DNA of 64,000 nucleotides from AC-32 sp963704005 (GTDB lineage: Bacteria; Actinomycetota; Thermoleophilia; Gaiellales; Gaiellaceae): positions 1 through 64,000 of the forward strand of contig CAVPGJ010000004.1 of NCBI GenBank assembly GCA_963704005.1, given 5' to 3'. The notes under the pieces are model-generated. The model ran no database searches. It had not been told where the DNA came from and was given only the letters and a program-made list of their open reading frames with translations. Positions 24,868 through 32,056 of the stretch are shown here, piece by piece. The stretch's first letter is position 1, and every line of letters begins with the position of its first letter. The translations under genes were made by a program, and so were the position numbers.

Positions 24868-25522
24868 CGGCGATCGCCACGATGTCGAAGAGCACGTAGC
24901 CGCTCATCGCCCCGCTCGGAGGATTGCCCATCGGCAGCCCGAGCCCCGGTGTGATCGCGTGCCACTGCCAGAGGCCCACGGCGGTGCCCCAGAGCTCGAG
25001 GAAGAGCACGACGAAGAAGACGCCGCCGTAGACGACCGGCACACGCCCCTTCCAGAGGAAGAACAGGAACACCGAGACACCGATTGCGCCGCCCAGGTCG
25101 AAGCGCGGCAGCATGGTCAGGCCGACGACGCCCCACGTCGCCGCGCAGGCCGCCACCACCAGGACGAACCCTCGCGGCCGCGCGCGCACGAGCGCGGTCT
25201 CGCTGAGGCTGATCCCGGCGAGGTAGACGAGACCGTGGCCCGGCGGCACGAACAGCGGCAGGTTGTGGAGCCGGTACGTGTAGACGCCCCAGAGGATCGA
25301 GCCGACGACCTCCATGCAGGTCGCGACGCCGACGACGAGCAGGGTCTGCACGCGGCGCTCGAGCGGCAGCTGAAGCAGCGCGACGATCAGCACGAGCCAC
25401 GTCGCGAGGCCGAGCCCGAGCTGACCGGTCAGGTCGACATGCCGGTCGGCCAGCCCGAGCGCGACGAAGACGAGCAGCACCGAGAGGGTGAACAGGGCCG
25501 GGCTCGAGCGCACGGAAGGCAT
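24779..25522 (-). CDS. Multi-pass membrane protein, possibly carotenoid-related
   Basis: The 247-aa protein has about seven membrane helices. Two similar blocks stand out: a first with EVVG followed by WGVYTYRLHNLPLFVPPGHG, and a second with ELWGTAVGLWQWHAITPG then GLPMGNPPSGAMSGY. Paired Glu-Gly/Trp-Tyr motifs on helices recall carotenoid hydratase (CruF, DUF422) and lycopene-cyclase-like proteins, and the convergent neighbour is an isoprenoid reductase; this assignment is tentative. ATG 25522 was chosen over longer frames because the hydrophobic N-terminus starts there. It diverges from pilT and overlaps the neighbouring gene tail by 89 bases. Confidence 0.65.
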   Translation of the reverse strand: MPSVRSSPALFTLSVLLVFVALGLADRHVDLTGQLGLGLATWLVLIVALLQLPLERRVQTLLVVGVATCMEVVGSILWGVYTYRLHNLPLFVPPGHGLVYLAGISLSETALVRARPRGFVLVVAACAATWGVVGLTMLPRFDLGGAIGVSVFLFFLWKGRVPVVYGGVFFVVLFLELWGTAVGLWQWHAITPGLGLPMGNPPSGAMSGYVLFDIVAIAVTARLLRSRAAARRAQAPATLATEPASSR

Positions 25523-25541
25523 CAGAAGTGATTCTGACCGC

Positions 25542-25569
25542 TCAAGCGGCGGCGCGCGCTTGCCGATCA
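25542..25569 (+). promoter_or_regulatory. Sigma-28-like promoter of pilT-1
   Basis: TCAA (within ctcaag) at 25542-25545, a 16-base spacer, then GCCGATCA at 25562-25569. The GTG at 25578 follows eight bases later, which argues for that start and a leaderless mRNA. The last two bases of the -10 deviate from GCCGATAA. Confidence 0.65.
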
Positions 25570-25577
25570 GCACCTTC

Positions 25578-26762
25578 GTGAACCTGAACGCGGTTCTGGC
25601 CCGCGCGGTCGAGCTCGGCGCGAGCGATATCCACCTCAAGGTCGGCCAGCCGCCCGTCGTGCGGAAGGACGGCGAGCTCGGCGTGCTCCCGGAGCACCCG
25701 CCGCTCACCGACCCCGACCTCGAGGCGGCGCTGGCCGTCCTCGCCGACCTTGCGCCCGCGAAGCTCCAGGCCTTCCACGAGACCGGCGAGCTCGACATCG
25801 CCTACGCGGCCAATGACCTGCCGCGCTTTCGCGTCAACGGCTTCCGCCAGCGCGGCTCGATCTCGTTCGCCTTCCGCGTGATCCCGAAGCACGTGCCCAG
25901 CTTCGACGAGCTGCGGCTGCCCAAGGGCGTGCGGCGCCTGGCCGAGGAGCGGCGCGGGCTCGTGCTCGTGACCGGGGCGACCGGCTCGGGCAAGACGACC
26001 ACCCTCGCGGCCGTCATCGACCACGTCAACCGCAGCCGCCGGCAGCACATCGTGACGATCGAGGACCCGATCGAGATCCTGCACGCCGACCAGGGCTGCA
26101 TCGTCAACCAGCGCGAGGTCGGGCTCGACACCGAGTCGTTCCTCGCCGCGATCCGGCGCGTGCTCCGCCAGGACCCGGACGTGATCCTGATCGGCGAGCT
26201 GCGCGACGCCGAGACGGCCGAGACCGCGCTCAAGGCGGCCGAGTCGGGCCACCTCGTCTTCTCGACGATGCACACGATCGACGCCGCCGAGACGATCAAC
26301 CGGATGATCGACTTCTTCCCGGCGGTCAAGCAGGAGCAGATCCGGACGATCCTGGCCGGGGTGCTGGGAGGAGTCGTCAGCCAGCGGCTGCTGCCGCGCC
26401 TCGAGGGCGGCCGCGTCGCGGCGGTCGAGGTGATGGTCACGAACTCGCGCATCGCCGACCTGATCCGCGAGCAGAAGATCGAGGAGGTTCCGGACGCGAT
26501 CGAAGAAGGCGACTTCTTCGACATGCAGACCTTCACCGCCGCGCTGATCGACCTCGTGCTCTCGGGTGAGATCGACCAGGAGACGGCGGCCAACGCTGCC
26601 ACGAACCGGCACGACTTCCTGGTCGCTCTCGAGCAGGCGCTGAAGCGCAAGGCGGCAGGGGTCGACCACGGCCGGCCGCTCTCGGAGGCGGCCCAGGACG
26701 AGCCCGTGCCGGAGGAGAAGCCGGTGCCGGGGCTCCGGGTCGCAGGCGCGCAGGACGGATGA
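25578..26762 (+). CDS. pilT: PilT-like type IV pilus retraction ATPase (first copy)
   Basis: The 394-aa hexameric ATPase has the PilT N-terminal domain (NLNAVLARAVELGASDIHLKVGQPP), Walker A GATGSGKTTT (about residue 134), the Asp box HIVTIEDPIEILH, Walker B VILIGELRD and the PilT-type HTIDAAETINRMIDFFP segment. It lacks the zinc motif of PilB. GTG 25578 was chosen from the promoter position and because VNLNAVL matches the usual PilT start; the in-frame TTG at 25560 lies partly within the promoter spacer. The C-terminal 35 residues are a charged tail. It overlaps the next gene as ATGA. A second PilT is at 36427. Confidence 0.93.
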   Translation: MNLNAVLARAVELGASDIHLKVGQPPVVRKDGELGVLPEHPPLTDPDLEAALAVLADLAPAKLQAFHETGELDIAYAANDLPRFRVNGFRQRGSISFAFRVIPKHVPSFDELRLPKGVRRLAEERRGLVLVTGATGSGKTTTLAAVIDHVNRSRRQHIVTIEDPIEILHADQGCIVNQREVGLDTESFLAAIRRVLRQDPDVILIGELRDAETAETALKAAESGHLVFSTMHTIDAAETINRMIDFFPAVKQEQIRTILAGVLGGVVSQRLLPRLEGGRVAAVEVMVTNSRIADLIREQKIEEVPDAIEEGDFFDMQTFTAALIDLVLSGEIDQETAANAATNRHDFLVALEQALKRKAAGVDHGRPLSEAAQDEPVPEEKPVPGLRVAGAQDG

Positions 26763-28174
26763 AGCGTCTCGCTGCGGCTGTGGTCCTGGCGCTTGCGCTG
26801 GCCGGCTCGGCCGGCGCCGACGTCTTCACGATCGTCCCGAGCACGCCGACCGCCCCGGCGGGCCTGCCGAGCGCGTCGGTGCCCAACACGCCCGGCTCGA
26901 TCGCGTTCTCGCTCACGCCTCCCGCGCAGCCGGAGGTGCTGAGCTACCCGCAGCTGCTCGCACTGTGGCAGCAGGCGGGCGCCGCCTACGGGGTCCAGTG
27001 GCAGGTGCTGGCCGCGATCAACAAGGTCGAGTCGAACTTCGGGCGCAACATGGGCCCGAGCTCGGCCGGCGCGATCGGCTGGATGCAGTTCATACCGTCG
27101 ACCTGGGAGCGGTGGGGCGTCGACGCGAACGGCGACGGCGTCGCCGACCCGTGGAACGCACAGGACGCGATCACCGCGGCGGCCCGCTACCTCGCCGCCT
27201 CGGGCGGCCGCACCGACATCTCCGGCGCGATCTTCTCGTACAACCACGCCCAGTGGTACGTGGACGAGGTGCTGCAGCTCGCGGGTCTGTTCGGATCCGG
27301 CGGCGTGGACACGACCTTCACGCTCGACCGGCTGCAGGTCTCGCTCGACCACGCGCGCGCCGCCGTCGTTCACGCCAACCGCAAGCTGGTCGCGGCCGAG
27401 CGGGTCTTCCGGGCCCGCCTGGCGCGGGAGAGCGCGCTCAGGGCGCGCGCCGGCCGGGCGAAGCTGCTCTCCGACCGGCTCGCGCTCGAGAAACGCGCCG
27501 TCCAGGCAGGCGTCGTCCGCACCGCGGCGCATGCGCGCCTGGCCGGGCTGCGAGCCGTTCTCGCCAAGGCCCGCACGGATCTCGCCTCCGCCCGCGACCG
27601 CTCGCTCGCGTCGTCCTTCTCGCCGGCCGCCGGGACGATGCTCGCTGCGCCGTCCTACGCCGGAAACTACGTCTTCCCGGTCGGGGGCGGCCCGTCTGTC
27701 GTCTCGGTCTCGCACCACCACCACGACTATCCCGCGGCCGACATCGCCGCGCCGCTGGGCTCGCCGATCTACGCGCTCGCCGACGCAATCGTCCTCCGCT
27801 CCTGGCAGTACCCGGTCCCGCGCTGCGGGATCGGGATGACGATCCACACCGACGACGGCCAGACCTGGACGTACTGCCACATGTCGTACCTCGACCCCGC
27901 GGTCACGGTGGGCGTGCGGCTCGCCGCCGGGACGCAGGTCGGCCTGGTCGGAATGACCGGCGACGCGTCCGGCCCTCACCTCCACCTGCAGCTCGACCCG
28001 CCGGTCAGCTACCCGCAGCTGCAGCCCTGGTTCCAGCGCTTCGCCGACGTCGCCTTCCGCTGGCAGGACGCCGGCCTGACCGAGACCGTCGCCCAGACGG
28101 GCGGTCCAGTCTTCGCCGTCGTGCCCGGGGAAGCGCCTCAGTCGAGCGGTCCCGTCGTCCTGTTCACCCGGTAG
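26759..28174 (+). CDS. Secreted lytic transglycosylase fused to M23 peptidase
   Basis: The 471-aa protein has a signal peptide (residues 1-20, ending GSAGA), an SLT/transglycosylase domain (about 60-160; NKVESNFGRN holds the catalytic Glu near residue 90, and GAIGWMQFIPSTWERWG follows), a helical coiled-coil-like linker (about 190-285), and an M23 LytM-type domain (about 305-420) with HDYPAADIAAP and HLHLQLDPP supplying zinc ligands. It should cut both glycan and peptide bonds of peptidoglycan outside the membrane. It is translationally coupled to pilT (ATGA overlap), suggesting a role in opening the wall for pili. Confidence 0.88.
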   Translation: MKRLAAAVVLALALAGSAGADVFTIVPSTPTAPAGLPSASVPNTPGSIAFSLTPPAQPEVLSYPQLLALWQQAGAAYGVQWQVLAAINKVESNFGRNMGPSSAGAIGWMQFIPSTWERWGVDANGDGVADPWNAQDAITAAARYLAASGGRTDISGAIFSYNHAQWYVDEVLQLAGLFGSGGVDTTFTLDRLQVSLDHARAAVVHANRKLVAAERVFRARLARESALRARAGRAKLLSDRLALEKRAVQAGVVRTAAHARLAGLRAVLAKARTDLASARDRSLASSFSPAAGTMLAAPSYAGNYVFPVGGGPSVVSVSHHHHDYPAADIAAPLGSPIYALADAIVLRSWQYPVPRCGIGMTIHTDDGQTWTYCHMSYLDPAVTVGVRLAAGTQVGLVGMTGDASGPHLHLQLDPPVSYPQLQPWFQRFADVAFRWQDAGLTETVAQTGGPVFAVVPGEAPQSSGPVVLFTR

Positions 28175-28250
28175 GGGTACCGCGACGGTTCGGGCACGAA
28201 GCCGAGACGAATCCTTAGGCTAGCCCGACACCCTCGAGCGGAGGTCGACC

Positions 28251-29219
28251 ATGTACGAGCCATGGAACGCCCTTGAGGCGCCCCGGTTTACCGGACCAAG
28301 AACGTACGCCCGTTTGCCCTGGGTGAAGGAGCTCGACGGGGTGGAGGCCGCCGTGTACGGCCTCCCATGGGACGGTGGCACGTCGTTTCGGCCCGGGGCT
28401 CGGTTCGGCCCGGAAGCGATTCGCTCGGCGTCGGGCATGATCCGAACGTACAACCCCGTCCAGCGCGTGCAGGTGTTCGGGGCCCTGTCGACCGTCGACT
28501 TCGGAGACGCGCCCACCGCTCCCGGGTACATCGAAGAGTCGCTGAAGCGCATGGAGCGCTTCGTGACCCCGATCGCCGAAGCAGGTGTCATCGGCATCGG
28601 AATGGGCGGCGACCATTCGGCCACACTCGCCGAGCTTCGTGCCCTCGCCGGGGTGCACGGTCGCCTTGGGCTCGTGCAGCTCGACGCGCACATCGACCTG
28701 CATGACACCTACAACGACTTGCCCTACTCGCACGGCACGATGTTTCGGCGGGCAATCGAGGAGGACGTCCTCGACCCGGCCCGCGTGATCCAGGCGGGGA
28801 TACGGGGGTCGTTGTATTCCATGGCGGACCAAGCGATGCCGTCCGACCTCGGAGTCGAGGCGATCCCGTGGATCGAGCTGGCACTCCTGAGTCCCGAGGA
28901 GTTCGCGACACGAGCACGGCGGCGAATCGGCGACGGGCCCGCGTTCCTGACCTTCGATGTGGACTTCGTCGATCCGGCCTACTGTCCAGGTACGGGGACG
29001 CCGGAAGTTGCGGGTCCAACGGGCTTCGAGGCGATGTCTTATCTCCGGGCGCTCGCCGGAATCGATTTCGTGGGCTATGACGTCGTCGAAGTTGCTCCCC
29101 AGTACGACGGTCCGGGACAACTCACCGCGCTCTTCGCCGCCAACGCGATCTTCGAGATGCTCTCCATGATCGCCAAGCGACGGCAGTCTGACGCGGGGTC
29201 GCCCATTCCCAATCCGTAG
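28251..29219 (+). CDS. Agmatinase/arginase-family ureohydrolase
   Basis: The 322-aa protein carries all dimanganese-site motifs of the ureohydrolase superfamily: GMGGDHSATL, QLDAHIDLHD, SHGTMFRRA and FDVDFVDPAYCPGTGTPEVAG. Agmatine amidinohydrolase is the commonest activity for this motif set, but guanidinobutyrase or related activities are possible. ATG 28251 follows gcggaggtcgacc. It stands alone downstream of the peptidoglycan hydrolase, with a 76-base gap and no terminator seen. Its base composition looks somewhat less GC-biased than its neighbours, which could indicate separate acquisition; I have not measured this. Confidence 0.88.
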   Translation: MYEPWNALEAPRFTGPRTYARLPWVKELDGVEAAVYGLPWDGGTSFRPGARFGPEAIRSASGMIRTYNPVQRVQVFGALSTVDFGDAPTAPGYIEESLKRMERFVTPIAEAGVIGIGMGGDHSATLAELRALAGVHGRLGLVQLDAHIDLHDTYNDLPYSHGTMFRRAIEEDVLDPARVIQAGIRGSLYSMADQAMPSDLGVEAIPWIELALLSPEEFATRARRRIGDGPAFLTFDVDFVDPAYCPGTGTPEVAGPTGFEAMSYLRALAGIDFVGYDVVEVAPQYDGPGQLTALFAANAIFEMLSMIAKRRQSDAGSPIPNP

Positions 29220-29245
29220 GACACCTGCGCTGCAGGTCCAGAGAT

Positions 29246-29392
29246 CTACGCCAGTCGCCCGAGGAGCGAGATCGCGCCCCAGATGGCGAGGCCGAAGAGG
29301 GCCAAAGCGACGCTTTCCGCCACCAAAGACTGCCCTTCCTCGCGATCGCCCAGCGAGCCGACGATGACCGCAAGCGAGGTGAACAGCTTCAT
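29246..29392 (-). CDS. Flp/Fap pilin-like micropeptide, 48 aa
   Basis: The peptide MKLFTSLAVIVGSL is followed by DREEGQSLVAES and a single hydrophobic helix (VALALFGLAIWGAISLL). The charged EEGQSLV then long helix is the Flp pilin layout, in which processing occurs before the Glu-rich segment. The ATG at 29392 follows ggagggaggtg, an unusually strong ribosome site for this window, which supports a real gene. It is convergent with the agmatinase gene and faces away from the pilus genes. No tad secretion genes are seen nearby, so it may be processed by PilD or have another membrane role. Confidence 0.6.
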   Translation of the reverse strand: MKLFTSLAVIVGSLGDREEGQSLVAESVALALFGLAIWGAISLLGRLA

Positions 29393-29741
29393 CTGATTCA
29401 CCTCCCTCCGCAGTTCGCCGCAGGCAATGAGAGTTGGCCGCATACACAGGCGCCATCGTCAGGACGCGTCGAAGGCTCCATCCCTCGTGCTGTGGTTCGG
29501 GCCGGGCCCGCCACGCGCATCTCGTAGCCGTTCCACCAGGCGCCGGTTCTGCGCCGCCTCTTGCCTTCGCGTAGGCGGATGCCGATATGAACACCATGCC
29601 AACTGCAGGGGGCCTTCGACCAGTTGCGGCCAGGACCGCAAACGGCTCGTCCGGAATCAAGCGCAACCAGGCGCACCCGTTCGGGCTCGTTCACCCGGTA
29701 GGGGGATGACAACCTCACGTAACGGTGCCGAAGGGGGGAAC
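29393..29741. other. Gap before the PASTA protein gene
   Basis: No convincing gene lies here. A GCCGATAT occurs at 29581-29588 but without a TCAA-like element 16 bases upstream. The stretch has a plausible ribosome site (aagggggg) just before ATG 29742. Confidence 0.4.
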
Positions 29742-30611
29742 ATGCGGCTTGGCGCGCTCTTGCCCCGTGCGGTCGTCCTCGTGCTCGTCTGGGTTCTGGC
29801 GACGGCTGCCTTCACCTTCGCTGCCGACAAGAAGATCATCGGTCCCTCGCCCACGGCCTCGTCCGCCCCGGCGCAGGCGCCGAACCTCGTCGTCCCCGCC
29901 GTGACCGGCCAGGTGTTCGTCTTCGCCAAGGGGATCCTCGAGGACTCCGGCTTCTCCTGGCGAGTGAGCGGCCCCGTTCACGGCTACCCCGGCAACCGGG
30001 TGCTCGCGCAGACCCCGGCCGCCGGAACCCACGTGGTCGACACCGGTGCGCCGACGATCGTCGTGCGGCTCGTCAAGGGCCAGTACCCGCAGGACGGCGC
30101 CCCGGAGGACACCTCCAGCTACACCGGCACACGGATCGAGTTCCCGCACGCCGCGGCCACGGCCACGGCTCCCAAGGCGCCGGTCGTCGCGCCTCAGCCC
30201 GCGCCGAAGCCGAAGGTGAAGCCGAAGGTGAAGCCGAAGCCAAAGCCGAAGCCAAAGCCGAAGCCGGCCAGGACCGCCAAGCACGTGGCCCCGGCCGCGC
30301 GGCCTCCCGCCTTCACGGTTCCCGGCGGGCGCAAGGAGCCACTCGATGAGATCAGCCTCCCCGCCCGCGCCGACCGGCTCGCAGCCTGGATCGCGTCCCA
30401 TCCGAAGCGAACGAACGCCAACGTCAGCCACTGGCTCTACCAGCACGCCTGGCTCGTGGACGGCGCCCAGTTCGGGTGGTGGCACGGCACGCAGGCGCTG
30501 GAAAAGCTGATCGCCGTCGACCGCAAGGTCGAGCGCCTCTGGGGCATCGGGCACCAGAGCGAGGCGGTCGCGCGTGCGGCGCTCCGCCGGGTGGAGCGGA
30601 AGAGCAAATGA
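29742..30611 (+). CDS. Secreted PASTA-domain protein with Pro/Lys-rich spacer
   Basis: The 289-aa protein has an N-terminal signal or anchor helix (residues 8-27), one PASTA-like domain (about 45-110; NLVVPAVTGQVFVFAKGILEDSGF then NRVLAQTPAAGTHV), a Lys-Pro repeat (about 150-180, alternating PK/VK/PK) and a C-terminal helical domain with tryptophans. PASTA domains bind peptidoglycan in other proteins. The Lys-Pro stretch would span the wall. ATG 29742 follows aagggggg. The next gene, a prepilin-like protein, overlaps as ATGA, so this is a pilus-associated operon. The C-terminal domain is unrecognised. Confidence 0.75.
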   Translation: MRLGALLPRAVVLVLVWVLATAAFTFAADKKIIGPSPTASSAPAQAPNLVVPAVTGQVFVFAKGILEDSGFSWRVSGPVHGYPGNRVLAQTPAAGTHVVDTGAPTIVVRLVKGQYPQDGAPEDTSSYTGTRIEFPHAAATATAPKAPVVAPQPAPKPKVKPKVKPKPKPKPKPKPARTAKHVAPAARPPAFTVPGGRKEPLDEISLPARADRLAAWIASHPKRTNANVSHWLYQHAWLVDGAQFGWWHGTQALEKLIAVDRKVERLWGIGHQSEAVARAALRRVERKSK

Positions 30612-31189
30612 CCCTGGCCAAGCTGCGCCGCCGGCTGTCCGGCGAGGGCGGCTACTCCCTGATCGAGATGCTGACCGTGATGGTCGTGATGGCCGTCGTC
30701 ATGGGCAGCCTGACCACGGTCTTCGTCTCGGCCTCCAACTCCGAGCTCGACATGAACAACCGCTTCCAGGCTCAGCTGAACGCGAGGCTGGCGCTCGACC
30801 GGTTCAGGCGCGAGGTGCACTGCGCGAGCTCCGTGTCGCTCGGGTCGGCGGCGTCGCCGTCCGGGCCGCTCGCGGCGAACTCCGTCACGATCGTGCTCCC
30901 GAGCGGCTGCAAGTCGAGCGGGACGGTCACCTGGTGCACGGAGAGCAACTCCGGCACCTACGGGCTCTTCCGCGGCTGCACCTGCGTGGGGGCGAGCTGT
31001 TCGGGCGGCGTCCGGTACGCCCAGGCGCTCACGCTCCCGAACGTCTTCGGCTACACCGCCGCCACGACCGGGAGCGGGCAGCTGCCGAAGGTGAACGTGG
31101 ACTTCCCGGTCAACGTCAAGCCGGCGAAGACCACCGAGCTCTACGAGCTCAAGGACGACGTCGTCCTGCGCAACGGCACGCGCGCATAG
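30608..31189 (+). CDS. Prepilin-type minor pilin, PilW/PulJ-like
   Basis: The 193-aa protein has a type IV prepilin leader ending in Gly before YSLIEMLTVMVVMAVVMGSL, with Glu five residues into the mature helix, as needed for PilD processing and assembly. The rest is a beta-rich globular domain with several Cys (CASS, SGCKS, WCTES, RGCTCVGASCSGG), probably disulfide-bonded. The ATG overlaps the previous stop (ATGA). It would form part of the pilus tip or initiation complex. Confidence 0.82.
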   Translation: MTLAKLRRRLSGEGGYSLIEMLTVMVVMAVVMGSLTTVFVSASNSELDMNNRFQAQLNARLALDRFRREVHCASSVSLGSAASPSGPLAANSVTIVLPSGCKSSGTVTWCTESNSGTYGLFRGCTCVGASCSGGVRYAQALTLPNVFGYTAATTGSGQLPKVNVDFPVNVKPAKTTELYELKDDVVLRNGTRA

Positions 31190-31226
31190 GCGCGACTGCA
31201 GCTCGCCGAGGTACGAACTCGTTGGC

Positions 31227-31254
31227 TCAACCGCTGGGCGTCTCCTGCCGATAA
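31227..31254 (+). promoter_or_regulatory. Sigma-28-like promoter of pilD
   Basis: TCAA at 31227-31230 (within ctcaac), 16-base spacer, and a perfect GCCGATAA at 31247-31254. The GTG start at 31262 follows after seven bases, predicting a leaderless transcript. Confidence 0.72.
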
Positions 31255-31261
31255 GGCGCCC

Positions 31262-32008
31262 GTGGATGTTGCTCTCGGCCTGCTCGCCTTCTGGCCTGCG
31301 CTCGCGCTCGGCAGCTTCGTGAACGTCGTCGCCGCGCGGGTGCCCCTGCGCCGCTCGGTCGTGCGGCCGCGCTCGGCGTGCATGGCCTGCGGCTCCGAGC
31401 TCGCGTGGTACGACAACGTGCCGGTCCTCTCGTACCTGCTGCTGCGCGGCCGCTGCCGCTCGTGCGGCGCGCGGATCAGCCCGCTCTACCCGGCGGTCGA
31501 GCTGGCGACGGCGGGGCTCGTCGCAGCCTGCTTCGTCGTCTTCGGGCTCTCGGGCAAGGCGGTCGTTGCCGCCTTCTTCTGCGCCGTGCTCGTCGCGATC
31601 ACCGCCACCGACCTCACGCACCGGATCGTCCCGAACCGGATCGTCCTGCCCGCCGCCCTCGTCGTCCTGCTGGCGCAGACGGCGCTCTCGCCGAGCCCTG
31701 AGTGGGCGATCGGCGCCCTCGGGGCGGCAGGCTTCCTGTTCGCCGCCGCCCTGGCCTACCCGGCCGGGATGGGCATGGGGGACGTCAAGCTTGCGCTCCT
31801 GCTCGGCGCGATGCTCGGGCGCCTGGTCGCGGTCGGGCTGATGGTCGGGATGCTCGCAGCGCTGATTCCGAGCGCGGTGCTGCTGGCCCGCCACGGCTCC
31901 GCGGCGCGCAAGATGGGGATCCCGTTTGCGCCGTTCCTTGCCTTCGGTGCCGTGGTGGCGCTGTTCGCGGGGAAGACGCTGCTGGACGCGTACCTGTCTA
32001 CCTTCTAG
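31262..32008 (+). CDS. pilD: Prepilin leader peptidase / N-methyltransferase
   Basis: The 248-aa polytopic protein has the family features: N-terminal FVNVVAARVPLRRS, two Cys pairs on the cytoplasmic loop (ACMACGSE and RCRSCGAR), catalytic Asp in TDLTHRIVPNRI (about residue 116) and the second catalytic Asp in GMGMGDVKL (about 172), the GxGD protease signature. It cleaves prepilin leaders and N-methylates the new N-terminus at the cytoplasmic membrane face. Its substrates here include the three major pilins and the prepilin-like proteins at 30608 and 41653. GTG start fixed by promoter geometry. Confidence 0.96.
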   Translation: MDVALGLLAFWPALALGSFVNVVAARVPLRRSVVRPRSACMACGSELAWYDNVPVLSYLLLRGRCRSCGARISPLYPAVELATAGLVAACFVVFGLSGKAVVAAFFCAVLVAITATDLTHRIVPNRIVLPAALVVLLAQTALSPSPEWAIGALGAAGFLFAAALAYPAGMGMGDVKLALLLGAMLGRLVAVGLMVGMLAALIPSAVLLARHGSAARKMGIPFAPFLAFGAVVALFAGKTLLDAYLSTF

Positions 32009-32011
32009 CGC

Positions 32012-32039
32012 TCACATCGGAGCGGCGATTTGCCGATAC
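32012..32039 (+). promoter_or_regulatory. Sigma-28-like promoter of pilB
   Basis: TCAC at 32012-32015 (within ctcaca), 16-base spacer, GCCGATAC at 32032-32039. ATG 32057 lies 17 bases after, leaving a short 5' UTR with a weak gaggt ribosome site. Confidence 0.6.
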
Positions 32040-32056
32040 CTCATTCGAGGTATTCC

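Noticed and set aside
29581..29588. GCCGATAT as a further sigma-28-like site
   Set aside because: No TCAA-like element 16 bases upstream and no start codon within 150 bases downstream.
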